From: an uncultured delta proteobacterium
Lineage (GTDB): Bacteria; Myxococcota_A; Polyangia; Polyangiales; Ga0077539
Reading direction: 5' to 3'
Assembly (NCBI GenBank): GCA_903885885.1
Contig: CAISKJ010000914.1
Coordinates: 1 to 8,645, forward strand
DNA length: 8,645 nt
In this document: positions 1-7,342 of the stretch, piece after piece
Position numbering within the stretch: the stretch's first letter is position 1
Layout of the letters: the number at the start of each line of letters is the position of its first letter
The notes under the pieces: model-generated
What the model saw: only the letters and a program-made list of their open reading frames with translations
Databases searched by the model: none
What the model was told of the DNA's origin: nothing
Position numbers and translations under genes: made by a program

Positions 1-773
1 GGCAGAAGGGACATGTACCAGTCGAAGGCCGCGAAGGTGGTCGTAAGCGCGAGCACCGGAATGGCCCAAGGGGCCATGCGCTGCGAGCGACGCGTCCACT
101 CCTTATCCTTCGTGGCATCCTGGCTGGTCGAGTTGCGGAAGAGCGAAAGGGCGATGAAAGCCCAGGCCGCAAAGTAGATCAGCGAGCGGATGTAGAAGAA
201 GCCCTTGTTCAGGTACGCAGACTTGGCGCTGATCACCTCGCTATGGGCCAGGTGTTCGATCTGCTCTTGTGAGAGAAGGCCTCCCTCAACAGCGTGTCCG
301 ACGCGATGAGGAGTTGCAGCGGCGCCGTGCTCACCGTGGGCGGCGGGCGCGTGCTCACCGTGGGCGGCGGGCGCGACGTGCTCGCCGTGCTCGCTGGTTG
401 CAGGGGCATGAGCGGCGCCGTGGTCGGCATGGTTCGCCCATTCGCCGTAGAGGTCGTCAACGTGCAGCGCCACGGGGACGAAGAGCAGTGCGAACACCGG
501 GAGGGCGCTCATGAAGAACTCGGCCGTGCGACGCGTCGCGACGCTCCACCCCGCCGAGGTCACATGCTGAAAGAGCACGAAGAACGTCGCTCCAACCGCA
601 AGCGCGAGGAAGGTCGCGAAGGCGAAGAGGTACGAGTAAGCGAAGCGCTTCGGGTCGGAAGCGCCCATGGCGAGAGCCGCGCCCACACCCGCGACGCCAA
701 CCCCCAGAGCGATCTTCCACGCGCCAGCGAGCGCGCCGCCCTTGACCCTGTAGTCCTGTTCCTGTGCGCTCAC
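1..773 (-). CDS. actF: ActF, NrfD-like membrane subunit of Alternative Complex III (3' end missing)
   Basis: Integral-membrane subunit of ACIII, paralogous to ActC and thought to support the quinol-linked proton or electron chemistry of the membrane part. The visible 257 complete codons run off the left window edge. The start is GTG at 773-771, overlapping the actE stop as GTGA, with a strong GGAGG six bases upstream. Hydrophobic segments are near residues 14-36, 46-68, 84-103, 192-212 and 234-256. The last visible residues, FDWYMSLL (250-257), resemble a conserved ActF segment. Positive-inside reasoning puts the N-terminus in the cytoplasm and the long loop 104-190 in the periplasm. That loop is His/Ala/Gly/Glu-rich from about 115 to 160 and includes an exact double repeat (134-149). 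The protein is about 60% complete if it has the family's usual length of roughly 400 residues. Identification rests on operon position and the membrane pattern. Confidence 0.87.
   Translation of the reverse strand, partial: MSAQEQDYRVKGGALAGAWKIALGVGVAGVGAALAMGASDPKRFAYSYLFAFATFLALAVGATFFVLFQHVTSAGWSVATRRTAEFFMSALPVFALLFVPVALHVDDLYGEWANHADHGAAHAPATSEHGEHVAPAAHGEHAPAAHGEHGAAATPHRVGHAVEGGLLSQEQIEHLAHSEVISAKSAYLNKGFFYIRSLIYFAAWAFIALSLFRNSTSQDATKDKEWTRRSQRMAPWAIPVLALTTTFAAFDWYMSLL
327..374 (-). repeat. Perfect 24-bp tandem duplication inside actF
   Basis: Two identical 24-bp units lie head to tail at 327-350 and 351-374. In the actF frame each unit encodes APAAHGEH (residues 134-141 and 142-149). 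Degenerate relatives flank them: HGEHV just before, at residues 129-133, and HGAAA after. The two copies match at every base, synonymous positions included, which suggests recent slippage or duplication. The length is a multiple of three, so the frame is kept. Confidence 0.95.
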
Positions 774-1447
774 GGCGCACCTCCCGCGGGGTTGCCCGCG
801 CCCGACACCTGGAGTGCCCTCACGTACGCTACGATGGCCCAGCGGTCTCGCACCGGCACCTGAGACGAGTACGCGGGCATGTTGCGAATACCGTTCGAGA
901 TCGTCGCAAACAACTGCCCGTCGGGCACATGCTTGAGTCGCTCGTCGTGCAGGTTTGTCGGCTGAATGTACTGGTACGAGTTGGCGACGCCGCCGCCCTG
1001 AGAGCGGCGCCACACGATACCGCGGCCATCTCCTGTGGCACCGTGACAGGGGGCACAGTAGATGTTGAAGCGCTGCCGACCACGGGTCACGAGCGCGTCG
1101 CCGCTGCCGAAATCGTGTCCCACCGAGTCCGGGATCGTCGCGACGTACACGGCGCTATCGGGCTCGTGGCCGAGGTTCACACGGTCGTCGTCGAAGCCAT
1201 CGTCTCGGCCGACGGTAAAGTCTACGTAGCGCGCATTGGCGCCGCCCGGGAAGCGCGGCAGGGTACCCTCGGGCGGAACCCGCATGGTGCGCTTGTCACC
1301 ATAGAATGCGCTCTCAGCCTGCGAGTTGTAGCGCTGCTGATAGTGCATATTGCGAAGCAGCACGACGGGCGATTCCTCGGAGGGTTGTCCCCGGCACGCC
1401 CCGACGCCGATCGCGAGCGCCATCAGTGTGAGTGCTCTCGGGTTCAC
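770..1447 (-). CDS. actE: ActE, monoheme cytochrome c lipoprotein of Alternative Complex III
   Basis: Periplasmic class I cytochrome c anchored by lipid, one of the electron-output subunits of ACIII. The start chosen is GTG at 1447-1445, which overlaps the actD stop as GTGA and has GAGG ten bases upstream; this gives 225 residues. The same frame is open further upstream to an ATG at 1936, but that stretch overlaps actD and looks non-coding. Residues 1-17 form a signal peptide with the lipobox VGAC, so Cys18 should be the lipidated N-terminus. The single heme motif is CAPCH (131-135), followed by GATGDGRG. Met190 in NMPAY is the likely axial ligand. The segment MHYQQRYNSQAES (34-46) resembles the family's N-terminal signature. 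The stop overlaps actF as GTGA. Confidence 0.93.
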   Translation of the reverse strand: MNPRALTLMALAIGVGACRGQPSEESPVVLLRNMHYQQRYNSQAESAFYGDKRTMRVPPEGTLPRFPGGANARYVDFTVGRDDGFDDDRVNLGHEPDSAVYVATIPDSVGHDFGSGDALVTRGRQRFNIYCAPCHGATGDGRGIVWRRSQGGGVANSYQYIQPTNLHDERLKHVPDGQLFATISNGIRNMPAYSSQVPVRDRWAIVAYVRALQVSGAGNPAGGAP

Positions 1448-2028
1448 GGCTCGTTGTCCTCGACGATCTCGATGTGGTTCGGCTTCGTGGACTCGAGAAG
1501 AGTCCGCGTGAGCGTCTCGTCGTACTTGGGGTCGGCGCACTCGACAGACACGAAGAATTTGTCGTCGGTGACCGCGCGGAAGCGATCGCTCTCGAAGATC
1601 GGGTGGTTGTGACGCGGGAGTTTGTTGAGCCCCAGCATACCGAAGACCGCTCCGAAGGCCGAGAAGAGCACGGTGAGTTCGAAGCAAACGGGCGCGTACG
1701 ACGGAATCGAGAAGGGCGGCTTGCCACCCACCACGAAGGGGTACGAGATCACGTTCGCCCAGGTGATGAGCCCTACCGCGGTCGAGAAACCCAGGACCGC
1801 CATGGTGGCGACGATCCATCCAAGGCGGGAATCCTTCAGACCCATCGCCTTGTCCATCCCGTGTACCGGGAAGGGCGTGTGCACGTCGAAGTGTGTGTAG
1901 CCCGCGTCGCGCACCTTCTCTGCGGCATGCATGCATGCCGCAGGGGTGTCGTACTCGGCGAGTACGAGGGCCGGTGAAGCGCCCTCGGGACCGACCCTGG
2001 TCAGCGGGATGTTGTGTACGTCAGCCAT
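1444..2028 (-). CDS. actD: ActD, DUF3341 membrane subunit of Alternative Complex III
   Basis: Small ACIII subunit of the DUF3341 family, 194 residues, with no cofactor motif. It is thought to be structural, packing against ActC and ActF, with its soluble part in the cytoplasm. Residues 1-66 are a soluble domain containing HTPFPVHGMDKAMGL (50-64), the recognisable ActD signature. Two transmembrane helices follow at about 69-92 and 112-134, then a soluble C-terminal region of about 60 residues (135-194). The ATG at 2028 lies 7 nt after the actC stop, the only junction in this operon without an overlap. A GGAG ten bases upstream (2042-2039), within the last actC codons, supports the start. The stop TGA at 1446-1444 overlaps the GTG of actE. 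Confidence 0.94.
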   Translation of the reverse strand: MADVHNIPLTRVGPEGASPALVLAEYDTPAACMHAAEKVRDAGYTHFDVHTPFPVHGMDKAMGLKDSRLGWIVATMAVLGFSTAVGLITWANVISYPFVVGGKPPFSIPSYAPVCFELTVLFSAFGAVFGMLGLNKLPRHNHPIFESDRFRAVTDDKFFVSVECADPKYDETLTRTLLESTKPNHIEIVEDNEP

Positions 2029-2035
2029 GACAGTC

Positions 2036-3454
2036 TCACTCCGCCTTCGCCGGCTGCGCGTGGTGGTGATCGTGATCTTCGTGCGCGTGGTGGTGCGCGG
2101 AAGCCTCGGGCAGCACCGACTTGAGCTCTGCCATTGCGATCATCGGCACCCAGCGGATGAACAGCAGGAACAGCGTGAAGAACAAGCCCAGCGAGCCCAT
2201 GTAGATCGCGATGTCCGTGGGCGTCGGGTGAAAGTAGCCCCACGACGACGGGATGAAGTCACGGTGCAGCGAGGTGACGATGATCACGAAGCGCTCGAAC
2301 CACATACCGATGTTCACGAAGATCGAGATCACGAAGCTCAGCGGGATGTTCGTGCGAAGGCGCTTGAACCAGTAGAGCTGGGGCGAGATCACGTTACACG
2401 AGATCATCGTCCAGTAGGCCCATGCATAGGGGCCGAAGGCACGGTTGAGGAAGACGTATCGCTCGTACTCGTTGCCGGAGTACCAGGCGATGAAGAACTC
2501 CATCGCGTAGGCGTAGCCGACGATGGTGCCCGTCGCGAGGATGATCTTGTTCATCAGCTCGATGTGGGTCATCGTGACGAGGTCATTCATCTTGAAGACC
2601 ACGCGGGCGACGAGCATAAGCGTCATCACCATCGCGAAGCCCGAGAAGATGGCGCCGGCGACGAAGTAGGGCGGAAAGATCGTGGTGTGCCAGCCCGGTT
2701 CGACCGAAGTGGCAAAGTCGAACGACACGACGGAGTGCACCGACAAAACCAGCGGCGTCGAGAGGGCCGCAAGGATCATGTAAGCGCGCTCGTAGTTCTG
2801 CCAGTGGCGGTTCGAACTGCGCCAGCCGAGGCTGAGGAAGCCGTACACCATGCGTCGTACGCTGTTGACCGATCGATCACGGAGCGTAGCGAGGTCGGGG
2901 ATGAGCCCCACGAACCAGAACAGAGTCGAGACCGTGAAGTAGGTGCCGACCGCGAAAACGTCCCAGAGCAGTGGGCTCTTGAAATTTGGCCAGATCGACA
3001 TCGAATTAGGGATCGGAAACATGTAGTACGCGTGCCAGACGCGGCCTACGTGGATCCCCGGGAACAGCAAGGCACAGATGACCGCGAAGATGGTCATCGC
3101 CTCGGCGAAGCGGTTGATGGACGTGCGCCACTTCTGTCTGAAGAGGAAGAGCACGGCGGAGATCAGGGTGCCCGCGTGGCCGATACCGACCCACCACACG
3201 AAGTTGGTGATGTCCCACGCCCAACCGACAGGGCTGTTGTTGCCCCATACGCCGACGCCGCGGAAGAAAAGATAGCCGATCGCGAGACCGAGCACGCCGG
3301 TGAAGCTCACCGCCGCGAGGAACATGATCCACCACCCGCGGGGAGCGGGATTTTCGGTGACGCGGCTAACGGCCTCGGTAATCTTCCGGAAGGTCGTCCC
3401 CGGGACGACGAGATGCTTCTCGCCGATGTCCTGAATGGGCCCGTCGTTGCTCAT
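2036..3454 (-). CDS. actC: ActC, NrfD/PsrC-like quinol-oxidising subunit of Alternative Complex III
   Basis: Polytopic membrane subunit, 472 residues, that binds and oxidises quinol and passes electrons to ActB. About ten hydrophobic helices are visible, near residues 42-65, 84-106, 118-137, 162-185, 225-245, 262-288, 300-325, 340-362, 370-395 and 415-437. Family motifs include GHAGTLISA (92-100), PGIHVGR (132-138) and LLWD (162-165). His135 and Asp165 have the same spacing as the His/Asp pair that, from memory, is assigned to quinol binding in the Flavobacterium johnsoniae structure. The ATG at 3454 overlaps the actB stop as ATGA, with GGAG eight bases upstream. The C-terminal tail (about 451-472) is unusual in being packed with His and Asp/Glu; by the positive-inside rule it is cytoplasmic. 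Confidence 0.96.
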   Translation of the reverse strand: MSNDGPIQDIGEKHLVVPGTTFRKITEAVSRVTENPAPRGWWIMFLAAVSFTGVLGLAIGYLFFRGVGVWGNNSPVGWAWDITNFVWWVGIGHAGTLISAVLFLFRQKWRTSINRFAEAMTIFAVICALLFPGIHVGRVWHAYYMFPIPNSMSIWPNFKSPLLWDVFAVGTYFTVSTLFWFVGLIPDLATLRDRSVNSVRRMVYGFLSLGWRSSNRHWQNYERAYMILAALSTPLVLSVHSVVSFDFATSVEPGWHTTIFPPYFVAGAIFSGFAMVMTLMLVARVVFKMNDLVTMTHIELMNKIILATGTIVGYAYAMEFFIAWYSGNEYERYVFLNRAFGPYAWAYWTMISCNVISPQLYWFKRLRTNIPLSFVISIFVNIGMWFERFVIIVTSLHRDFIPSSWGYFHPTPTDIAIYMGSLGLFFTLFLLFIRWVPMIAMAELKSVLPEASAHHHAHEDHDHHHAQPAKAE

Positions 3455-6400
3455 CCCTGCATCTCCGGATTCGGATTGCGGATCCTGGCGAGGTACGTCG
3501 TACGAGGCTGCGTACCGATCTCACCGAGGAGTTTGTACCGCCGGTCGGTGCGGGCGAGTTCGCTAACCCGGCTCCCGCGGAGGTTCAAGTCACCAAACGT
3601 GATCGCATCCGCGGGGCACGCCTGGGCGCACGCCGTGGTGATCTCACCATCACGCAGTTCGCGGTTCTCGCGCTTCGCTTCGATCTTCCGCCCCTGGATA
3701 CGCTGCACGCAGTAGGTGCACTTCTCCATCACGCCGCGGAAGCGCACCGTGACGTTGGGGTTCATCGCCATGCGAACGATCTCGGGCATGTCGCCATCCA
3801 GCGGCTGCCACACACCGTCATTGTGCCAGTTCAGATAGTTGAACCGGCGAACCTTGTAGGGGCAGTTGTTGGCGCAGTACCGCGTACCGATGCAGCGGTT
3901 GTAGGCCATCTCGTTGAGGCCTTCGGTGCTGTGCACCGTTGCTGCCACCGGGCAGACGTTCTCGCACGGTGCATTCTCGCAGTGGACGCACCCGAGGGGC
4001 TGCACCGCCATCGCGGGATCGCTCGTTGCGCGCTCGTCAGAGTCACCCTGACCGCGCGGGCTCACGAAGTAGCGATCGACACGGAGCCAGTGCATCTCGC
4101 GGCCACGCGCGACCTGCTCCTTGCCGACGACGGGGATGTTGTTCTCCGACTGGCAGGCCACCACACAGGCGTTGCAACCCGTGCAGGAGTTCAGGTCGAT
4201 CGTCATGCCCCACTTGTGGCCCTCATACGCGTTCGGAGCGCGCCAGAGGGGGAGCGTGCGGGGCGTGGGTGACATGCGCTCGGCGAAGTTGGGCTGCTCG
4301 CGGTACTGAGCCACGGTGGTCTCAATCGCGATCGGGCGCCCTTCCATCCGATGATGGTCCTGCGTCTGCGAGATCGGGTACCGCGTGCCCGTCGAAGTGA
4401 CCGTGAAGCCGTCCTCGAACCAGGGCGACTCGACGGTGCGCAGCGGGTTCACGTCAAACCCGTGACCGTTGCCCACACGACCGGCCTTCGTACGACCCCA
4501 CCCGAGCGGGAGCGTGACGGAGTTGTCAGCGTGCCCCGGGAGCACCCACGCCGCGATCTCGAGCGAGCGGTTGCCCTTCGAGATGCGCACCATGTCTCCG
4601 CCGCGGATGCCGAGTTCTTCCGCCGTCTTCGGCGAGAACATCGCCGCGTTGTCCCATGTGATCTTGGTCACCGGGTCGGGAAGCTCTTGCAGCCACGAGT
4701 TGTTCGCGTGCCGACCGTCGTACATCTTCGCGTCGACGGCGAAGACCACCTCGAGGTTGCTCTTCGAGAGGGGCGCGCCCGCAGCGCGGCCGGACAGGGC
4801 ACGGACGATCTCGGCCCCGCGAAGACCGGGGCTCACCGGCGTCGCAGCTTGCGCCGCGATGCCAACGTTAAGGGCCCTACGCCAGGCGCGTTCGAAGCCG
4901 TTGCCCGCGTTCTGCGAGCGGAAGGTCTCACGAACGAGTTCGTACCCTCGGTACGAGGGAGCGTCCGCGAGCAACCCCAGAACCTCGATGTCGCTGCGCC
5001 CTGAGAAGAGGGGCTGAATCAGAGGTTGCTGGATCGCCACTACGCCGTCGAGCGATTGCGCATCGCCCCACGTTTCGAGCCAGTGTGCGCGCGGCACGTG
5101 CCATTTGCACTTTTCGCTCGTCTCGTCGGCATGCATCGAGAGGTGCGCGCTGAATGCCACCGCAGCGATCTTGTCGGCGAGCGCGCGACCGCCCGGTGCG
5201 TCATACACGGGGTTGCCACCCAGAATGAGCAACGTCTGGACCTGGTTCGCGTTGAGCGCGTCGGCGAGAGCCTTCACCTCAGCAGCGTGGTCGTCACCCT
5301 CGTTCGCATCGGCGACCGGCGCGTACTTGACCGTTTGCCCGGCGTTGCCGAGGCCCTGGTTGAGTGCGTGCACGAGCGCATGCACCGGCGCCGGCTGACG
5401 GCTCCCCGCCACGAGCGCAGAGGCTCCGCGGTGAGCTGCGAGGTCAGCGGCAACAGCGTTGATCCACTTCGCATCGACACCCGCCGGGGCCTGCGCTCCG
5501 CTAACAGCGCCGGCGACGTCGCCGAGCTCAATGTGATGCTCGGACACGAGCCTCGCGGCGAGCGCCTTGAGATAGCCCTCGATGTCGCGCGACGGGAGGC
5601 GGAGGCGGTGATCGGCGTTGCCACCCGTATTGCTGTAGTTCGACTCGACGACGTAGAGACGCGAGGGCTCATCTGCCGGCGACCGCACGCGGCGCCCCTC
5701 GGCCCACGAGCGTGTGTTGCGCACCACACCCGTGTCGGTCTGCAAGAAATCGCTGTCGATCGAGACCGTTACCCTCGCGCGGGCGAAGTCGACGACAGGC
5801 GCCACGGCCTGACCGAAAGCGAGCTTCGCGCCGGCCCGCCCGTTCGAAGCGCTGGCCGCCTCCCAGGTGTGAAAGCGCGCGTTGGGGAAGCGCGTCTTGA
5901 CCGCTTCGCGGACGCGCACGAACGTGGGCGAGATCGAAGGCTGGACGAGCACGTGAAGGCCAGTGCCCCCGTTGCTCGCGTGGGCCGCGAGCGACTCTCG
6001 CAGAGCGCTCTCGAATTCCGCATACGTCTTCGTCGCGCCCTGCAGCGTAGGCTGCCGAGAACGATCGGGATCGTACAGGTCGAGTACTGAGGCCTGCGCC
6101 AGCAGATCGGTCTTTCCGTGGGAGCCCGTGTGATCGGGGTTGCCCTCGATCTTCGTGGGGCGCCCCTCATGGCTCTCGACGAGCAGGCCTACGGCGTCGC
6201 CGCGTCGGTCGATCACCGTCGCGTAGAAGCTCGTGACGTTGACCGTCACATCTTCCGGTGTGCGCGCGTACGGGAGGATCTTGTCGACGGGGCGTCGGCA
6301 TCCTTGCAGGGTTGCGAGGGAGACGGCGGCGCCCATGAGGGTCATGAAGCCACGACGGCTCATGGGGTCGGAGAAATCCCACGCCCCCTCAGGCATCTCC

Positions 6401-6525
6401 GCGGCGAGGTCGGCTCGCGCCGAAGGAGAAGTGTCTTGCTGCGTTGCGTAGTCGTCGAGGCTCGTCCACCACACCGGTGCGTCGGGAGCGGGGCCCTCGA
6501 ATTCGTAGGGAGAACGGCGGCTCAT
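3451..6525 (-). CDS. actB: ActB, molybdopterin-oxidoreductase-like/ferredoxin fusion subunit of Alternative Complex III
   Basis: Large periplasmic electron-transfer subunit of ACIII, 1024 residues, relaying electrons from the quinol site to the heme subunits. The ATG at 6525 overlaps the actA stop as ATGA and has AGGG nearby. The frame stays open to an ATG at 6807, but that part runs inside actA and is rejected. A twin-arginine signal, SRRGF (56-60), is followed by the lipobox LQGC, so Cys76 may be lipidated. Residues about 88-740 resemble DMSO-reductase-family proteins but contain one cysteine only (Cys473), so the usual N-terminal iron-sulfur motif is missing, as is normal for ActB. The C-terminal ferredoxin part has four cysteine groups: 781/784/787/791, 846/849/854/858, 878/884/888 and 936/939/966/970. 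These 15 cysteines fit three [4Fe-4S] clusters and one [3Fe-4S] cluster, with Thr881 replacing the sixteenth. Confidence 0.96.
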   Translation of the reverse strand: MSRRSPYEFEGPAPDAPVWWTSLDDYATQQDTSPSARADLAAEMPEGAWDFSDPMSRRGFMTLMGAAVSLATLQGCRRPVDKILPYARTPEDVTVNVTSFYATVIDRRGDAVGLLVESHEGRPTKIEGNPDHTGSHGKTDLLAQASVLDLYDPDRSRQPTLQGATKTYAEFESALRESLAAHASNGGTGLHVLVQPSISPTFVRVREAVKTRFPNARFHTWEAASASNGRAGAKLAFGQAVAPVVDFARARVTVSIDSDFLQTDTGVVRNTRSWAEGRRVRSPADEPSRLYVVESNYSNTGGNADHRLRLPSRDIEGYLKALAARLVSEHHIELGDVAGAVSGAQAPAGVDAKWINAVAADLAAHRGASALVAGSRQPAPVHALVHALNQGLGNAGQTVKYAPVADANEGDDHAAEVKALADALNANQVQTLLILGGNPVYDAPGGRALADKIAAVAFSAHLSMHADETSEKCKWHVPRAHWLETWGDAQSLDGVVAIQQPLIQPLFSGRSDIEVLGLLADAPSYRGYELVRETFRSQNAGNGFERAWRRALNVGIAAQAATPVSPGLRGAEIVRALSGRAAGAPLSKSNLEVVFAVDAKMYDGRHANNSWLQELPDPVTKITWDNAAMFSPKTAEELGIRGGDMVRISKGNRSLEIAAWVLPGHADNSVTLPLGWGRTKAGRVGNGHGFDVNPLRTVESPWFEDGFTVTSTGTRYPISQTQDHHRMEGRPIAIETTVAQYREQPNFAERMSPTPRTLPLWRAPNAYEGHKWGMTIDLNSCTGCNACVVACQSENNIPVVGKEQVARGREMHWLRVDRYFVSPRGQGDSDERATSDPAMAVQPLGCVHCENAPCENVCPVAATVHSTEGLNEMAYNRCIGTRYCANNCPYKVRRFNYLNWHNDGVWQPLDGDMPEIVRMAMNPNVTVRFRGVMEKCTYCVQRIQGRKIEAKRENRELRDGEITTACAQACPADAITFGDLNLRGSRVSELARTDRRYKLLGEIGTQPRTTYLARIRNPNPEMQG

Positions 6526-7145
6526 CGGTGACACCCTGAGCAGGTCTGCGGGGGGGCGAGCGGGCGCGGCGGCTGCGCCGTACCACTGAGGCTCGGATCC
6601 ATGTTGGTGATCTGATCGATCGGGCGGATGTTCGGCCCCGGATTGCGGTGACAGTCGAGGCACCACCCCATGCTGAGGGGCTGGTCCTGACGGACGACTT
6701 CCATCCGGTCGATGCGTCCGTGGCAGGTGACGCAGCCGACGCCGGCCGAGAGGTGCACGCTGTGATCGAAGTACGCGTGATCCGGCAGGCGATGCACCTT
6801 CACCCACTCGATGGCGCGACCGGTCTCCCAGCTCTCGCGCACGGGGGCGAGACGGGCGGAGTCAGTGCGCACGAGTGAGTGGCAGTTCATGCAGGTCTGC
6901 GTGGGCGGGATCTGCGCGTGTGCTGCCCGCTCGATGTTCGAGTGGCAGTACCGACAGTCCATCCCCATCTGACCGGCGTGCAGCCAGTGGCTGTACGGCA
7001 CGGGCTGACGGGGCTCGTACCCGACGTGCGTGTGCTTTGGGGTGAAGTAGTACCAGACGAGCGACGTCACGAGGCCCCCGGCGAGGGCAACCCCGATCGC
7101 GACGATCGCCGGCAGACGATTGAGTGAGCGTGGGAAGATCTGCAT
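6522..7145 (-). CDS. actA: ActA, membrane-anchored pentaheme cytochrome c of Alternative Complex III
   Basis: First gene of the operon, 207 residues. It carries electrons from the ActB clusters toward the acceptor in the periplasm. One N-terminal helix (about 11-34) should be an uncleaved anchor. Five CxxCH heme motifs are visible: 64-68, 85-89, 138-142, 162-166 and 202-206. Several other histidines (38, 40, 53, 56, 76, 118, 123, 128, 131) could serve as second axial ligands. The segments SHWLHAGQMGMDCRYCH and FDHSVHL are typical of ActA. The fifth heme motif is one residue from the C-terminus, and the stop overlaps the actB start as ATGA. No clear Shine-Dalgarno sequence precedes the ATG at 7145. 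An in-frame stop at 7226-7224, with no ATG, GTG or TTG between it and 7145, makes this the only reasonable start. Confidence 0.96.
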   Translation of the reverse strand: MQIFPRSLNRLPAIVAIGVALAGGLVTSLVWYYFTPKHTHVGYEPRQPVPYSHWLHAGQMGMDCRYCHSNIERAAHAQIPPTQTCMNCHSLVRTDSARLAPVRESWETGRAIEWVKVHRLPDHAYFDHSVHLSAGVGCVTCHGRIDRMEVVRQDQPLSMGWCLDCHRNPGPNIRPIDQITNMDPSLSGTAQPPRPLAPPQTCSGCHR

Positions 7146-7223
7146 GACGTGTTCGTCTACGGTCTGCGGGCCGATGGTTGTGCGCCCGACGGCCGCCCGT
7201 GATTTCGGGCGAAGCGAGCGCCG

Positions 7224-7252
7224 CTAGCACCATTTCGCGGAGATACTGTCAA
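7224..7252 (-). promoter_or_regulatory. Candidate sigma-70-type promoter of the act operon
   Basis: On the minus strand a perfect TTGACA (-35, 7252-7247) is followed after 17 bp by TGCTAG (7229-7224). The -35 and the spacing are ideal, but the -10 matches the TATAAT consensus poorly (first T and the A only). Transcription would start near 7217, leaving a leader of about 70 nt before the actA ATG. The position, facing actA upstream of the whole operon, supports the call. The weak -10 keeps it tentative. Confidence 0.4.
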
Positions 7253-7283
7253 GTCCCTACGCGTTTTACGTCGTGCTTCGCAA

Positions 7284-7314
7284 CTCGAAACCCCATGGTT
7301 CTAGAGGTTTTGAG
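7284..7314. repeat. Nine-base inverted repeat upstream of the act promoter
   Basis: The arms CTCGAAACC (7284-7292) and GGTTTTGAG (7306-7314) pair over nine bases, with one G-T wobble as RNA or one mismatch as DNA. The 13-nt loop contains the palindrome CCATGG. The centre lies about 80 bp upstream of the inferred act transcription start, a plausible place for an activator site. No T-run follows on either strand, so it is unlikely to be an intrinsic terminator. Confidence 0.5.
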
Positions 7315-7318
7315 CTTC

Positions 7319-7342
7319 GCCGGGGGGAGACCCCCAAACGGC
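7319..7342. repeat. GC-rich hairpin with a three-base bulge
   Basis: GCCG plus GGGGG (7319-7327) can pair with CCCCC (7331-7335) and CGGC (7339-7342) around an AGA loop, with AAA (7336-7338) bulged on the right side. That makes nine G-C pairs. The hairpin begins only four bases after the nine-base inverted repeat. Shorter inverted repeats follow at 7345-7358, 7372-7387 and 7390-7408. Function unknown; no terminator T-run follows. Confidence 0.5.

Noticed and set aside
764..1612. 282-codon plus-strand ORF opposite actE and actD
   Set aside because: Antisense to actE, whose lipobox, heme motif and Met ligand are clear; the plus-strand product has no domain.
1931..3715. 594-codon plus-strand ORF opposite actC
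   Set aside because: It lies antisense to the well-supported actC gene. Its Arg/Asp/Glu/His-rich composition without any domain is what a GC-rich coding strand gives in the complementary frame.
5026..6090. 354-codon plus-strand ORF opposite actB
   Set aside because: Antisense shadow of actB with Arg-rich low-information sequence and no recognisable motif.
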